Of a stretch of 64,000 nucleotides of DNA, positions 37,555-48,177 are shown piece after piece. This DNA is from Gracilariopsis chorda. Lineage: Eukaryota; Rhodophyta; Florideophyceae; Gracilariales; Gracilariaceae. Within the stretch, counting starts at the first letter, position 1; the number at the start of each line of letters is the position of its first letter. The notes beneath the pieces were generated by a model, which saw only the letters and a list, made by a program, of their open reading frames with translations, searched no databases and had not been told where the DNA came from. Both the position numbers and the translations under genes were made by a program. The stretch lies in NCBI GenBank assembly GCA_003194525.1, contig NBIV01000193.1, positions 62,001 to 126,000 of the forward strand. The letters run 5' to 3'.

Positions 37555-38978
37555 AGCACTCCGGGAAAGGTGTTCTTTATGCAAGGATCCGCAGGAAACG
37601 GGAAGACATACGTGCTCAACCTCCTTCTATCGCTGAATCGGAAGGAATGCTCTCCGAAATGACTGCTACAACAGGCATTGCAGCTTCGTTGTACGAAGGT
37701 GGTTGCACTTTAAATAGCCTGCTCGAACTGGGTGTAGCTGATCGGGACAGCAAAAGCAGCACTACAGCCACTTTGTTCAAGTACGGTCCCCGATCTCAAC
37801 GTGCAGAACTGTTACGCGAAATACAGCTGCCCGTCTTGGATGAGGCGTCCATGCTCTCACGAAAGCTCTTTTAACTCATGGATGCGTTGTTCAAAGATCT
37901 TCGCTGCCGTAGAATGCAAAACCTGTCTGCGTTTGGGGGCTTAACCATCGTTCTATCCGGCGACTACTCCCAGTTGCTTCCAGTGGTGTCGCAGGTGTAC
38001 ATGGAAGCTGAGCCAAGTGGAAATGTGAGACAAGTTTACACAAAAATTCTCAACGAGCTACCGTGGAAGAGTGATCTGTGGAAATTGTGCTCGGGTCAAG
38101 TGCTGTATCTCACCGAACAAGTACGCCAAGCCGATGATCCGGCATTTGCGTCGCTGTTACGTTCCATTGCACGCAACAAAATATCCAATAAAGCTCCACC
38201 ACCACTCAGATCTACCGTTGGCATGCAAACTGCTTACCAATTTCTGTGGAACGGGCTCACAAAACGACACAAGGAGGAAGTGGATCTCATCAGTAAAATG
38301 CTCATTGTGTCCAAAAATCTGTTGGTCGATGAAGAAAATGTGGCAGCTCTCGATTTGTTTCCTGGTGAGCACTTCACTCTTCCTTCAGCCACGATTTTAC
38401 AACCGGATAGTGGACAGAACCCGGAGTCTGACATCCCCAGTACTATGGTTCATGAGGTTGAATATCAGTATGTGCCTACTGGAGTACCGCCTCAGAACTT
38501 GGACTTGAAGATCAGTGTGCCAGTTATGGTCATTTGAAACGTGCTGCATCCTGCTGTGGTCAACGGAAAGCTGTTCATAGTCGTGCTTGTCGATCAGTAT
38601 ACCGTGCAGGTAGCTCGAGTCCACGAAAACGGACAGGTGCTGGATAGCAAGCTTCTAAGTCGTATCAAATTCAAGTTTTCTTTTGCAGACATTCCCATGA
38701 CTCGAAGACAGTTCACCATTCGTCTCTCGTTTGCAGCAACCGTCGACAAAGAACTAGGAAAAACCCTTAATGGCTTGGTGTGGATGTGTGATCTAAATGT
38801 TTCTGAACCGGTCAGTTCTACGTCTCATTGTCGTCCGTTCGAAAGAACGAACATGTGCTGCTCTTGCACGATCCGCAGCCTACATCTGGAAATGCGCACA
38901 AAACTCATCTCGTTTTTGGCCTTCGTGAACTCAATGCAGTCCGAAACAATTGGGTTCCGCCTGTTTTTACAACCTTAA
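37555..38978 (+). pseudogene. Helitron Pif1-type helicase region, broken
   Basis: Walker A is visible as GSAGNGKT (37,585-37,608), followed in a neighbouring frame by TATTGIAASLYEGGCTLNS. A Walker B-like LDEASMLSRKLF, GGLTIVLSGDYSQLLPVV, LTEQVRQADDPAFASLLRSI, FPGEHFTLP and the C-terminal RRQFTIRLSFAATVDKELGKTL complete the helicase. These match the order of Pif1/RRM3-like helicase motifs in Helitron proteins. Stops at 37,872-37,874 and 38,535-38,537 and a frame shift after Walker A make it inactive. It would unwind DNA during rolling-circle transposition. Confidence 0.82.
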
Positions 38979-39180
38979 TCATATTTTTTGCGTTCTTTAT
39001 TAACTGAATTAAACTATTTGATTTTCTGATTTTGCTTTTTCCAACCTACCTTTTTACCAATACTTTTTATCACTTGTTTACTGCCACGCGCAGCGCCACC
39101 CACTACCAAAAGCCGATGCTACTTGTCTAACCAACCTAAGTATTTGTGCAACAAAGCTTTTTATATCCGTTAGAAAATAA

Positions 39181-39775
39181 GTAACATGCACGGGTTGGTT
39201 TTTTGGCGCAATGTATGCCACTATTTAAAAGCGTGCTTTCCGTTAATGGTTTAAAAGTTTTTGGTGTGCCAACATTTTGCACCAGTGATAATAAAACGTC
39301 TTGGACAACCAAAACGTTTAATTTTCAGGTTTGTGAGGGCTCAAGCTCCGGTCCTACCACTCTTTCCTGCAGGCAAGATGCAGACGTCACAACTGCAAGA
39401 AAGAGTGATAGGGCCGAAGGCCCTTCTTTCCCTTTTCTCTTAACCTAACTAAGGAAACCTAACTAAGGATTAGTGCGACAACGACCTTTGAACCCCTCAA
39501 AAAATTAGTTAAATGCACGATTTCGTTTTTTTGGCGCAGTCTGCGCCGGCACCCAAAAGCGTGCTTCACGTTAGTTTTTGAAACTTTTTTGGTGTGCCAA
39601 CCTTTTGCACCAATGATTATCAAACGTTTTGGACAACCAAAACGTTTGATTATCAGTTTTGTGACCGCTCAAGCTCCGGCCCTACCGCTCTTTCTTGCAG
39701 GCAAGATGCAGACGTCACAGCTGCAGGAACGAGTGGTAGAGCCGAAGGCCCTTCTTGCCTTTGTCTAACCGTCTA
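39181..39775 (+). repeat. Duplicated Helitron tail unit with hairpins
   Basis: Two direct copies of about 270-300 bp (about 39,181-39,477 and 39,509-39,775) share GTGTGCCAAC, GCTCAAGCTCCGG, GGCAAGATGCAGACGTCACA and CCGAAGGCCCTTCTT. Each has a hairpin in its middle. In copy 2 the arms are a perfect 14-bp pair around a 4-base loop (ATCAAACGTTTTGG, then its complement). Each also has a second inverted pair around GCAGACGTC. Helitrons end in a hairpin, so this is probably the 3' terminal region, duplicated. Confidence 0.6.
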
Positions 39776-39789
39776 AGGGTTGCCCTTTA

Positions 39790-40591
39790 AAGGGTTGCCC
39801 TTCATCTAATTTTACAAGCGGTAATGGTTACAAGGATACAGTACAAGGATACAGTACAAGCATAGCCCGGTTGGCGGTCCACTCCTGGTAAGATGATTAC
39901 CCTTGTCTCTCTTAACCCCCTAATCCTCGACACACAGCCGTCTCCTAACAGACGTCGAGAGGCGTCTTTGTTAACCTCACACTGCCATTTTTTACCCAAG
40001 TGTGGAGTAGAATATATGTTAAAGGTACCCAAGGTAGCTGCACAATAGCCTATGAAAGGGTAAGCGGACAAGACGGTTCACGATTGAGGCTTGTGAGTAA
40101 GACGCAATGCCCGCACGTGCCGTACCAACGGCAAAATTACCGTTGGTAGCGAGGATGCAAGTATACATTTCATCAGCTTCCACGAACGCGCACAATGTGG
40201 AAGCAATGACGAGTGGTGTCACGCAGGAGACCTAAATCACCAATGGTATGTGCATGCTCATTGTAATTATACGTATTGGTGCATGTGGCTCTAGATGGGG
40301 CGTGTTTCTCCAGAAGCTCTGACATGACATTGTCTTTGATTCTGTTCGAAATCCAATAGTTTGTTTCGCCAATAATGGCACAAGACTTCAGTCTGTGACC
40401 CAAGTTCTCAACAGTAATCGGGATTGGCTTTGTCGTCCCTATAGTTCAAAAGACCTTCCTCACCTGTTCGGCCACTCTTGTTTCAGTGTAACGATTCTGA
40501 CAGAATTCTGCTTCGTACCCTGTAGAATTCTGGGTGCGTATGCTCACTATTGTCCGAGTGCCGGTAGCTTGTTTTTTTGAACATCCCTACC
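39790..40591. other. Intergenic stretch, upstream of the MFS gene
   Basis: No gene is seen. It begins with two copies of ACAAGGATACAGT (near 39,829-39,855), and the 5' leader of the MFS gene must lie at its right end. No clear TATA motif was found. Confidence 0.35.
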
Positions 40592-42226
40592 ATGGCTCCG
40601 TCCACAGAAGTATCGCCGTTACTGCCAAAAGGCTCCGATGCACATTGCATCTTGCAAGGTGTCGATGAGGCATGTCTGAAGAAGTTCACGTACGACGATC
40701 CATTATGTCCAATATGCCCTCGACCCCGACAGTATCTTCAGAGTTGTACTTCCCCTTGCGGATACGGCTATCCGATGCATCACCATCTTCAATCACCGTC
40801 GCATGGCTTTTCTTTCCTGGTTGAGAAGCTTAAGCTGTTGCGATTCTTTCCCCAACAGAAACCTAAGGCCACCGATGTCCCTTCATCTCAACGATTCGTA
40901 TTCATCGTCTTTATCCTCGCAGTGCTTACCATGGTTTGTATGGCAATAGTAAGTCCCACTATGGTGCTGTACATGAACTATGTTCACTTCACGTCCTCCA
41001 CCAATATCACGGCCTATGTAACAGCTTCCGCAATAGCATCGGCCGTTCCAGTTGTCTCGAACATAGTATTTGGTCGAATTGCTTCATCCATAGGCCCTGC
41101 AAATGCCCTTGTCCTTCTTGGGATGCTTTCCGCCCTTGGCATGCTGCTTGTCTTCTCAATGCGCTCAGCGCTGTGGGTGTTTTTCTTGGGCTACGGTCTT
41201 TACTCTGCCTCCTTGTCAATGCGTATCATTCGTATATCTATCCTGTCACAAATTGTCCCTGAAGACAAACGAACCACTGTTCTAGCTACTCACTCGCTTA
41301 TGACGCCAGTAGGTGCTCTTGTGGGACCTCTAGGATGGATCGTGTTGTCCCGCTATAAGGGATCGTTTTCTTTGGGTCCTTTGACCATCGACAGGTTTGC
41401 GCTTGCTTACGGAACGGCAGCCACCATTCTCGTAATCATTTCTCTTATATCTGCAACGCGATTGCGAGGCATACCAACTCCAGAAGGAAACGGATCGCGC
41501 GATCATTTCGAACCACCATCACACGTAACGATTCAGACACAGAATGGGGACACAACCAGAGTCAACCTGCACGAGTTTCGTTCTCAAGTTTTCGGATACT
41601 TTTGCACGATTATGTTCTGCGTGAACATGAGTTCGGATATCTACATGACTGCGTTTCAGCCTATTCTGGTCAATGAATTTGGTGTTTCGGACGCTAAGTT
41701 GGGTCTCATTTTCGAAGTCATTGCCATGTTTGCAATTGTACCACCGCTGCTCGTTGCTCTATTGTCCAAATATCTCATGGATCGTCAGATCATGGTAATA
41801 GGGCTCTTTGCAAAAGTTCTTGGAATGGCTTTGTTTCTTCCACTCTTTGGTCCAGTTCGTGAATGGCAAGTTATTATCGGATTTATGCTCATTATCAAGG
41901 CTTCGGTATTTTTCATTACTGCTTGTATGAGTCTGTTCACTAAGGTTCTCGGAACTCTAAGCAGCAGTGCACTGATTGGTCTTCTTGCAAGCGGAAGCAG
42001 CGTTGGATCCGCCCTGGCTCAGGTGCTCATCGGTGATTATATTGCGCAGTTCTTTGGAGGCTTTAAGTTCGTCTTCTTCTCCCTGCCTGCCGTAGTGGGC
42101 ATGGCTGCTATTGTGATTCCCCGTTACTGGAAAAGATTGGATCCTAACTGCGAGTTTACCAAATTAATAGCTGAAGAAACCAATGCCGCCCGCCTTCAAC
42201 ATCAACGACGCTCAGGCCAGACATGA
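40592..42226 (+). CDS. Major facilitator superfamily transporter
   Basis: This single open frame of 544 residues encodes a 12-segment membrane protein. ATG at 40,592 was chosen because upstream in-frame codons are non-ATG and the context CTACCATGG is strong. Residues 1-100 are soluble, with a Cys/His-rich patch (Cys 39, 42, 52, 56 and His 63-65). Membrane segments start near residue 102. A motif-A-like loop FGRIASSIGP (160-169) and MRIIRISILSQIVPEDKRTT (210-229) resemble the RxxxxxxxxxxxxR region of lysosomal MFSD8-like carriers. A hydrophilic loop (about 290-330) divides the two halves. The substrate cannot be read from sequence, and assignment nearer to MFSD8 than to other MFS families is tentative. 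It is the first host gene right of the transposon block, and no intron is needed. Confidence 0.85.
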   Translation: MAPSTEVSPLLPKGSDAHCILQGVDEACLKKFTYDDPLCPICPRPRQYLQSCTSPCGYGYPMHHHLQSPSHGFSFLVEKLKLLRFFPQQKPKATDVPSSQRFVFIVFILAVLTMVCMAIVSPTMVLYMNYVHFTSSTNITAYVTASAIASAVPVVSNIVFGRIASSIGPANALVLLGMLSALGMLLVFSMRSALWVFFLGYGLYSASLSMRIIRISILSQIVPEDKRTTVLATHSLMTPVGALVGPLGWIVLSRYKGSFSLGPLTIDRFALAYGTAATILVIISLISATRLRGIPTPEGNGSRDHFEPPSHVTIQTQNGDTTRVNLHEFRSQVFGYFCTIMFCVNMSSDIYMTAFQPILVNEFGVSDAKLGLIFEVIAMFAIVPPLLVALLSKYLMDRQIMVIGLFAKVLGMALFLPLFGPVREWQVIIGFMLIIKASVFFITACMSLFTKVLGTLSSSALIGLLASGSSVGSALAQVLIGDYIAQFFGGFKFVFFSLPAVVGMAAIVIPRYWKRLDPNCEFTKLIAEETNAARLQHQRRSGQT

Positions 42227-43000
42227 GTGTGTGAAAATCCGTTTTGTCTTTCGTTAATTAACTGCTTCATTCTCACCGATATTGTTGGGTAGCTATAGCT
42301 GTTATGCCATATGATGAGCCCAACCATTAAAACAGATTCTAGCGCCGTCATGAAGTTATGTTCAGGCCCAGACGCCGGAGCTCGTGTGTTTTACGTGTGT
42401 GTGTTTGCAAATGTTTTGTGTCTAAAGCCTCAAATTACGTCTTCTATAAACAATAAGAAAGACGGCGCTCCCCTACCGCTCCTTGAGGCCTTTGTTCAGT
42501 AACTCAGACCTTCATTCATGTTTGTTTTCGTTATTTTGTGAGCGCTACTCGCCTGACCACGCCTAGATTGGTTTCTGCGGCAGCTCACTACAATATCATT
42601 GTCTACGTTCTTCCGGTGTCTGGCCGGACAGCTTTTTTGCTCACTCGTTTCACAGTTGCCGAAGGAGACTTCCCTAGTCCGAATGCTAAGTTTCCGGAAG
42701 CAGACTCATCCGCTGATCCCTTTCACTTTCCATCGACGGTCGATCAGCGCACCACGACGAGCGAAACACATGCGCCCTAGGCTCGCTTGCGGTTCCCGCG
42801 TGACCAATCAACCATATTTCTGACCTGGAATAGTCTCTGTCAAAAAGCACAGCTCCAGATTGTTACAAAAGAGCATGAATAGAACTGCTTGTTAATGCTT
42901 CACACCAAAGATTGCTAGGGCCACGAAGGGCCGGAGAAGAGTACAACCGCGCCAGAGCAGAGGATGTCTATATCGTCAATCACAACGAAGTACTATAGGT
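42227..43000. other. Intergenic stretch between convergent MFS and YebC-like genes
   Basis: The two genes face each other, so this should hold both 3' untranslated regions. Open frames here are short, and nothing else is seen. Confidence 0.4.
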
Positions 43001-43762
43001 TTACTTCGTCGTATCTCTCGAACTTGGCGTTACATCAAGAACGTCTGCATGGTCGTTGAGGGCAGACAATAAGCGTTCAAACCTTGTTGCAGCCTCATCA
43101 CTGATCGCAACAAAAACTTTCGGGTCAACGTGCTGGAGTGCAAGGAGAATAGCAGTATCCAGGAAGCAGAACTTCTCAGTCAGCGCACGTCTTACTTCAT
43201 CTCTTTCCTTTGCAGTCGAACATAAGAATTCAATGCTTTCGTCATCGATGAGAATTACATCATCCGCGCCTTGGTCAATGCCAAACATTATGATGTCATC
43301 GACGTACTGTTTATCGATATCTCTTAGAAGGACCGTATGGCGTTCTGTAAACATCCAAGATGCCTTCCCCAGTTCCCCGCCGGCATGTGACATTAAGGAC
43401 CGCACTTCCCCGGCCACCGCATTTCGCCTTGCAGCGGTTGCACGAACAAGAACGCCTACGCCATCAGGAAAGACTCCTTCAAACAGGACCGTGTCACTAA
43501 TAGAACTGTCCTTCTCCACAGTGCTTATAGCGCGTTCAATTCTCTGCCTGGGCATTGAAGCTTTTCGTGCTGCTTCTAGCGCACGTGCAAGCCTCGGGTT
43601 CTTCGACGGATCTTTTTCTCCATTGCGTGACTTGATGACTGCATATACATCACGGGAGAGTTTTTGAAAAGTGGCTTGTTTTTGAGCATCAACTCTGGCC
43701 TTGCGATGCTTAATATTATGATAGTGGGGCAAGAGAACTCTTGATGTTAATCTCACTGACAT
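43001..43762 (-). CDS. YebC/TACO1-type transcription or translation factor, probably organellar
   Basis: This intron-free frame of 253 residues starts at ATG 43,762. The family signature begins almost at once: HNIKHRKARVDAQKQ (15-29), then FQKLSRDVYAVIKSRNG, DPSKNPRLARALEAARKASMPRQRIERAI and LFEGVFPDGVGVLVRA, ending with the third domain around LLSALNDHADV. Bacterial YebC proteins bind DNA or assist translation of proline runs. The mitochondrial homologue TACO1 activates COX1 translation. Typical proteins start AGHSKWANIKHRK; here the preceding basic stretch MSVRLTSRVLLPHY is short but could be an organelle-targeting peptide. Choosing mitochondrion or plastid is not possible by eye. It is convergent with the MFS gene. 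Confidence 0.88.
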   Translation of the reverse strand: MSVRLTSRVLLPHYHNIKHRKARVDAQKQATFQKLSRDVYAVIKSRNGEKDPSKNPRLARALEAARKASMPRQRIERAISTVEKDSSISDTVLFEGVFPDGVGVLVRATAARRNAVAGEVRSLMSHAGGELGKASWMFTERHTVLLRDIDKQYVDDIIMFGIDQGADDVILIDDESIEFLCSTAKERDEVRRALTEKFCFLDTAILLALQHVDPKVFVAISDEAATRFERLLSALNDHADVLDVTPSSRDTTK

Positions 43763-44241
43763 TTTTAGAAAGAGATTCCAGCACTATCCGAAACAAAAGG
43801 AAATAAAGCCTGAACGCTGTCACTGCACCTAGAAAGGTACTGAGAGTATGTTCAAGTCACGAAGCAGAATGTAAATAATCATATGAACATTGGTTATCCT
43901 TCTGGCTTCGGATTGTATACCTTGAAGTACGATATCAGACGCAATCAACCTATGCGCGATGCACGGCGTTATCCAACCCCAGAAATCTTCTCGATTTATT
44001 TAACGGAAACAAATATCTGTCGCATGACAAGCAGAGGAAGTTTCAATATGTTCTGACCCCGATACCCGTCGAAAAGGCGAAGTGCGTAACGACGCCCACG
44101 ATGCATCAATGTGTCTACGTCTCTTGACCTACGTCTAGGTTTGATGAATGAGCTTCGCTGTTTCATCGCACACCTTTTTACACTGCACATCCGTATCTCC
44201 TGACATTACAGGAGCAGTTAAATCTGAGCCAGAAAACCAAG
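43763..44241. other. Shared upstream region of the divergent YebC-like and TMEM222-like genes
   Basis: The 479 bases between the two start codons hold no recognised gene. They must carry both promoters. No clear TATA box was found. Confidence 0.4.
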
Positions 44242-44978
44242 ATGCCTCATGCAAGGATCGAAAGCAATGGGGTAGTATACGTCGAAGACAGCGGCGAGCG
44301 ACATCCGTTCTCGGTGGTATGGACAACTTTGCCACTATTGTCTTGGATTGTACCGTTTATAGGCCACATGGGTATTGCAGATTCATGCGGAGTGGTGCAT
44401 GATTTTTCTGGACCATACCAGGTAAGTGTGTCATGCTCGTGGCGCTGAGCTTTGTCGACTTAGACGAATGCTTACCGCATACCCAGTCTAAAACTGAGGA
44501 GAATGAATATGCAAGTATTCTCTAACCACCGTATTACCACATCAATTCCATACCGAACCCGAAATGCTTGTACCAGGTTACGATAGGATCCTTTATGTGC
44601 GGACCTGCGAAAAGAGTGTGGCGACTAGACCTTGAACAGATTACTACGCATGACAGCTTAGACAGCACTACCAATGATGGCGAAGGGACTGGTCAGGCAC
44701 TTGATTCTGCATCAATGTATGACCGTGCAGTTGCCGAAGGCGCAATGATTTATGGAAAGCGGATGCACAATCTCGTTTGTGACAACTGTCACAGTCATGT
44801 TGCCACTATCCTAAACATGCTTCGGTATGAAGGACGTTCGGACTGGAATCAATTGCGAGTATGCTGGAAGATATGGATGAAAGGTTCGTGGACTTCAACA
44901 CGCAACGCCGTTATAGTTTCTGCTCCGATTCTTTTCCTTATAATAGTTGCTACTGCGTGCATAATAGCCTTTGCTTGA
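44242..44978 (+). CDS. TMEM222/RTE1-family (DUF778) membrane protein, two exons
   Basis: Exon 1 is 44,242-44,421 and exon 2 is 44,577-44,978. The 155-nt intron has a CAG|GTAAGT donor and a CCAG acceptor, in phase 0. The spliced product is 193 residues. It contains PFSVVWTTLPLLSWIVPFIGHMGIADSCGVVHDFSGPY (22-59), GPAKRVWRLDL (69-79) and NLVCDNCHSHVATILNMLRY (125-144), then a C-terminal membrane segment (172-192). This is the conserved core of human TMEM222 and the plant RTE1/RTH proteins, which sit in Golgi/ER membranes; RTE1 acts on the ethylene receptor ETR1. The exact role in algae is unknown. Length and the join across the intron match the family closely. Confidence 0.88.
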
Positions 44979-47807
44979 TCCATTGACCGAACCAGTTCCC
45001 TCACATCGTATTGGCTTCTTGTTCAGCAATGCTTTTCAAAAGCATTTTGTTAGTGTATCCACTTCGGAAATAGCACAGTTATGGGATATGTTTAGGGCCT
45101 TGGGGACAGTTAACCGAATCCCAAAAACGTCCGTACGCATGTTCATTGTATCCGGTTAGCTTCAAACATGATCTGAAGAGCCGGCCCTGCACTATATGAT
45201 TCCTGCGAGTTGAGGAAGCTATGATCAACCAGCATTGTATTTGTTTCATGACACAAGTATCGTGATGTGACGTTCGGTTTACATATCCTTGGGATAGTAT
45301 TCCTAGACACAACGTCAGTTCTTGAGGTTTATATTCCTGCGAATGGCTATCATGCGTATGCCATGCTCTCAAACGGCTTCTAAAAACGGCAGTCTTCCTT
45401 AAACAACCTAAACAGTGCGCAGTGCGGAATTGGAGCGATACTGGACTGATCAAGCATCTTAATTGCTTTTATGGGCTGCGGGAACATCCTCGACGACGTT
45501 ATGTTGTGGGCAGCTGTGGACGAGGCACTTCAGCACAACCGTAAGCGTTCATATGTTCATATGCTGTCGTGTAGCCTTCTAAACTTTCCGAACCCTTTTT
45601 GATAGCAAGGGCTCACGTCCTGTGGCGGAGCTGCCCGCGCGTTGTGACATCCGAAGTTGCGCACATGCTTGTCTCTTGTAGCTGTATTCCCGAGCCGTAA
45701 ATGAATGTTACTCCAACTTTTGCAAACTGCGGGGTTGCGGGCCATGACCATGGCAGAGAGGAGGAAAAGAGGATGGTGTACAGGAGAAGAAAGCAGGGAG
45801 GAGAGGACGGGAGAAAGGGAAGATTCCTTGTCTGTGGTTCAAAGATTACCGAAGACAGACGCCAACTCTCTGGCCCTCCCTTGTTCCTGATCGGTGATGC
45901 GTTCGACTTATACCGTACATCAAGGGCGTCAAAGTTGTCGTAGCCCATCTGGAGTCACGATGCTAAATCGCTTTGCGCTGGATACCGGTGTGGTGAGGGA
46001 CCACTGCAAGGTACTAGCTAGCGAGTCCCGCTCAGGGCATATACAGTTCCGCCCGTCGAGATGTGCCGACCTTCCAAAAAGAGCCTATAAAACACTAAAG
46101 TTACGCCGGATGAGGAAGCCAAATGGAGATGCGGTTGGGTCTATTAGGGGAATTTAGCCGTCGAATAGATAATTAGCATTCTACTTAGAAAGCGAATACC
46201 GTTGCCTTGGAATTATGGGCACGTGCCCGTAACTACACACACACCGTACATCAGTATCATAAAAGAAACGTCATACGTAGTCGTCGCCTTTTCTAGGCAA
46301 TGTTCCCAATTCCGTAGCACGATAACACAGAAAGAAGCCAAAGGAGCAAGCACTCCTAACTCCAGCCAGGAATGAAATCCAAAACATCCATATATTATGG
46401 ATCCCGCTATTAAACAGCAGCTCAATTCTTCTCGAAGGTGCTCGCAAGTGGCAACGAAGCAAGTGATCTGCTGTATCTAATACGTTTGGTTTGGGTATAT
46501 CTAGTCATCTTTACAGGTCTGTACCTTTCTTCATCCCTTTGAGGAAACGAAATCGAGTGGCGATGGGGTCTGTCCTGGAGGCCGTCAACCTCTTCTTTGG
46601 TAGCGTCGAGAAACACCATGTTTCTGATATGAGACTAATTATGTGAAAAGCTCTTTGGGAAACATCTCTCGCAGAAGAGCAGCCCAAGCGAAATAGGCAG
46701 GACTAGGGCCAAAAAACAGCCCCAACACTGGTTCTGAGTTCGTTTGGACACGTGAACGTGTTGCGCTAGTCGCAATCTAGGCCAATGTGTGCCAATACCA
46801 GATTAGTCTAGAACGTTTTCGATGAGAACTGCTAAATCAGGATGGCCTCAGCGTTTGTTCAAAGACGATGCACAGCCAGCGCCTTTGAAACTTTTCAGAA
46901 AAGCGAAGAACGACGCTTTCGTTCTCATGCAGATACCCATCTTTCAAAAAAAGAGGGACCCGGGAGGTCGTTAAACTCGTCCAGGCGGTCGGCGGACTGA
47001 TCGCCTCCACGGACCCGGGATGTCCGTAAAATCGCCCCGGCAGTCGGCGCACCGACAGCCCGAAGACCTGGGCGGTAGCGTCGGAAAAAGACCCCCGCTT
47101 ATCTGTGCGAAACAGAAGGGACGAGGCACGTGCAACACTGCGGATCTTACCAACCTTTCCCTAACTTTTCCCAGAAGGATCATGGAGGTTCCCACGGAAA
47201 CTCTGGCGGGACCGCAATGGGTCTCCAACGGAGACCAGGGATTTTAGGAAGCGACAACACCGCCTGTACAAGGATCTGAATGGTTTTACAGGGTTTTTCT
47301 GGACTTACGCTGAGATCTACAGCACACACGGGCCCCAACCCGATCTTACCGCCCTTTATCGCCAAGGGAAAAGAGAAAAGGGAGAGCAAGATGTCACCAG
47401 ATCTTCTGGGTGGCGCGAACGTGGTACATGGAATCCGCCTTGTCGTGGTGTACCCCTTACCTGGCGTTCTCTCGAGTTGAGGAAGGATTAGCAGAGCAAA
47501 GTCTGGAAGAGGCGAAACGCGCCAGAACGAAATGGATTATACATTCGGGTCTCCCCGCAGAAGTTTTGTACCATTCTACTACGTCTTGGAATACTAGTTA
47601 GTGAGCGTAACACGGCTGCAGCAGGGTGGGAGCAAGCAACAGCCATCAACAATATTTTGAGTCGGGAGTTAAAGGCTGGTGTAACGGGGTAGAGAGAACT
47701 TGTCATTCACGAGGAGTAGCTAGCGGTTAACCTTAGTTGTTGAGAGATTGAGAAGGAATTATGATAAGCACTACCACAGCGTCGCAATTAGACAATGTGC
47801 GCCCATA
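44979..47807. other. Gene-poor stretch, probably transposon-derived in part
   Basis: No host gene could be supported. A 43-codon frame opening MGCGNILDDVML at about 45,472 is noted under rejected items. The part from about 46,950 to 47,807 may be the body of a LINE-like insertion whose GAA tail starts at 47,808, but no reverse-transcriptase motif was visible. A hairpin GGTCTCC-AAC-GGAGACC lies at 47,219-47,235. Confidence 0.3.
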
Positions 47808-47875
47808 AAGAAGAAGAAGAAGAAGAAGAAGAAGAAGAAGAAGAAGAAGAAGAAGAAGAAGAAGAAGAAGAAGAA
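47808..47875 (+). repeat. (GAA)n microsatellite, possible LINE tail
   Basis: About 22 uninterrupted AAG units follow GCGCCCATAAAG. The second GAA tract (48,178-48,204, minus strand) also follows a CCC(A)AAATAAAG-like sequence after AGACA. This suggests that both are 3' tails of the same LINE family rather than independent microsatellites. Confidence 0.7.
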
Positions 47876-48177
47876 AAGAGGCAGCGTTTGTGTGGGAGTT
47901 CTTGTTGCGTGGATGACGAAAAGCGAATTCTTGTATGGTCACAGCACCGTTTTACTTGATGCTACACTGATTTCAGCCGACGAGATGAAACAGCTTTGAA
48001 ACTTCTTTTGTGGCAACACCACAGCTATCTTGTATTTGGCTCAAGCTTGTGTCGGTTGTATGCCTCGGAAGCCAGAGCGAGGATTCTTAACCTGTAGACA
48101 TTGTAATGTATTGTAAGTTGTGGGCTCAAGACACCTCGTTCCGATTTCTTGGTAGCACTTCCGCCAAAGAAGTTATT

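Larger units (their letters stand above)
32800..39780 (+). mobile_element. Autonomous-type Helitron, near full length but decayed (copy 2)
   Basis: In order there is a palindromic promoter (32,802-32,922), a leader of about 560 bp shared with copy 1, a proline/acidic-repeat plus zinc-knuckle ORF (33,823-34,680), the Rep N-terminal region (35,055-35,640), Rep with an HUH motif near 36,100, a two-tyrosine motif near 36,460, a Pif1-type helicase (37,580-38,790), and a tail made of two copies of a roughly 300-bp hairpin-bearing unit. The Rep and helicase order is diagnostic of Helitrons. Internal stops include 34,282, 35,358, 35,987, 36,368, 37,872 and 38,535, and there are several frame changes, so it is no longer active. 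Exact TC and CTRR termini were not fixed. Confidence 0.85.

Noticed and set aside
45472-45603. Small ORF opening MGCGNILDDVML with a possible donor GTAAGC
   Set aside because: No convincing second exon or homologue was recognised, and it stops after about 43 codons if unspliced.
47733-47942. Frames with polyleucine or polylysine across the GAA tract
   Set aside because: These are direct translations of a microsatellite.
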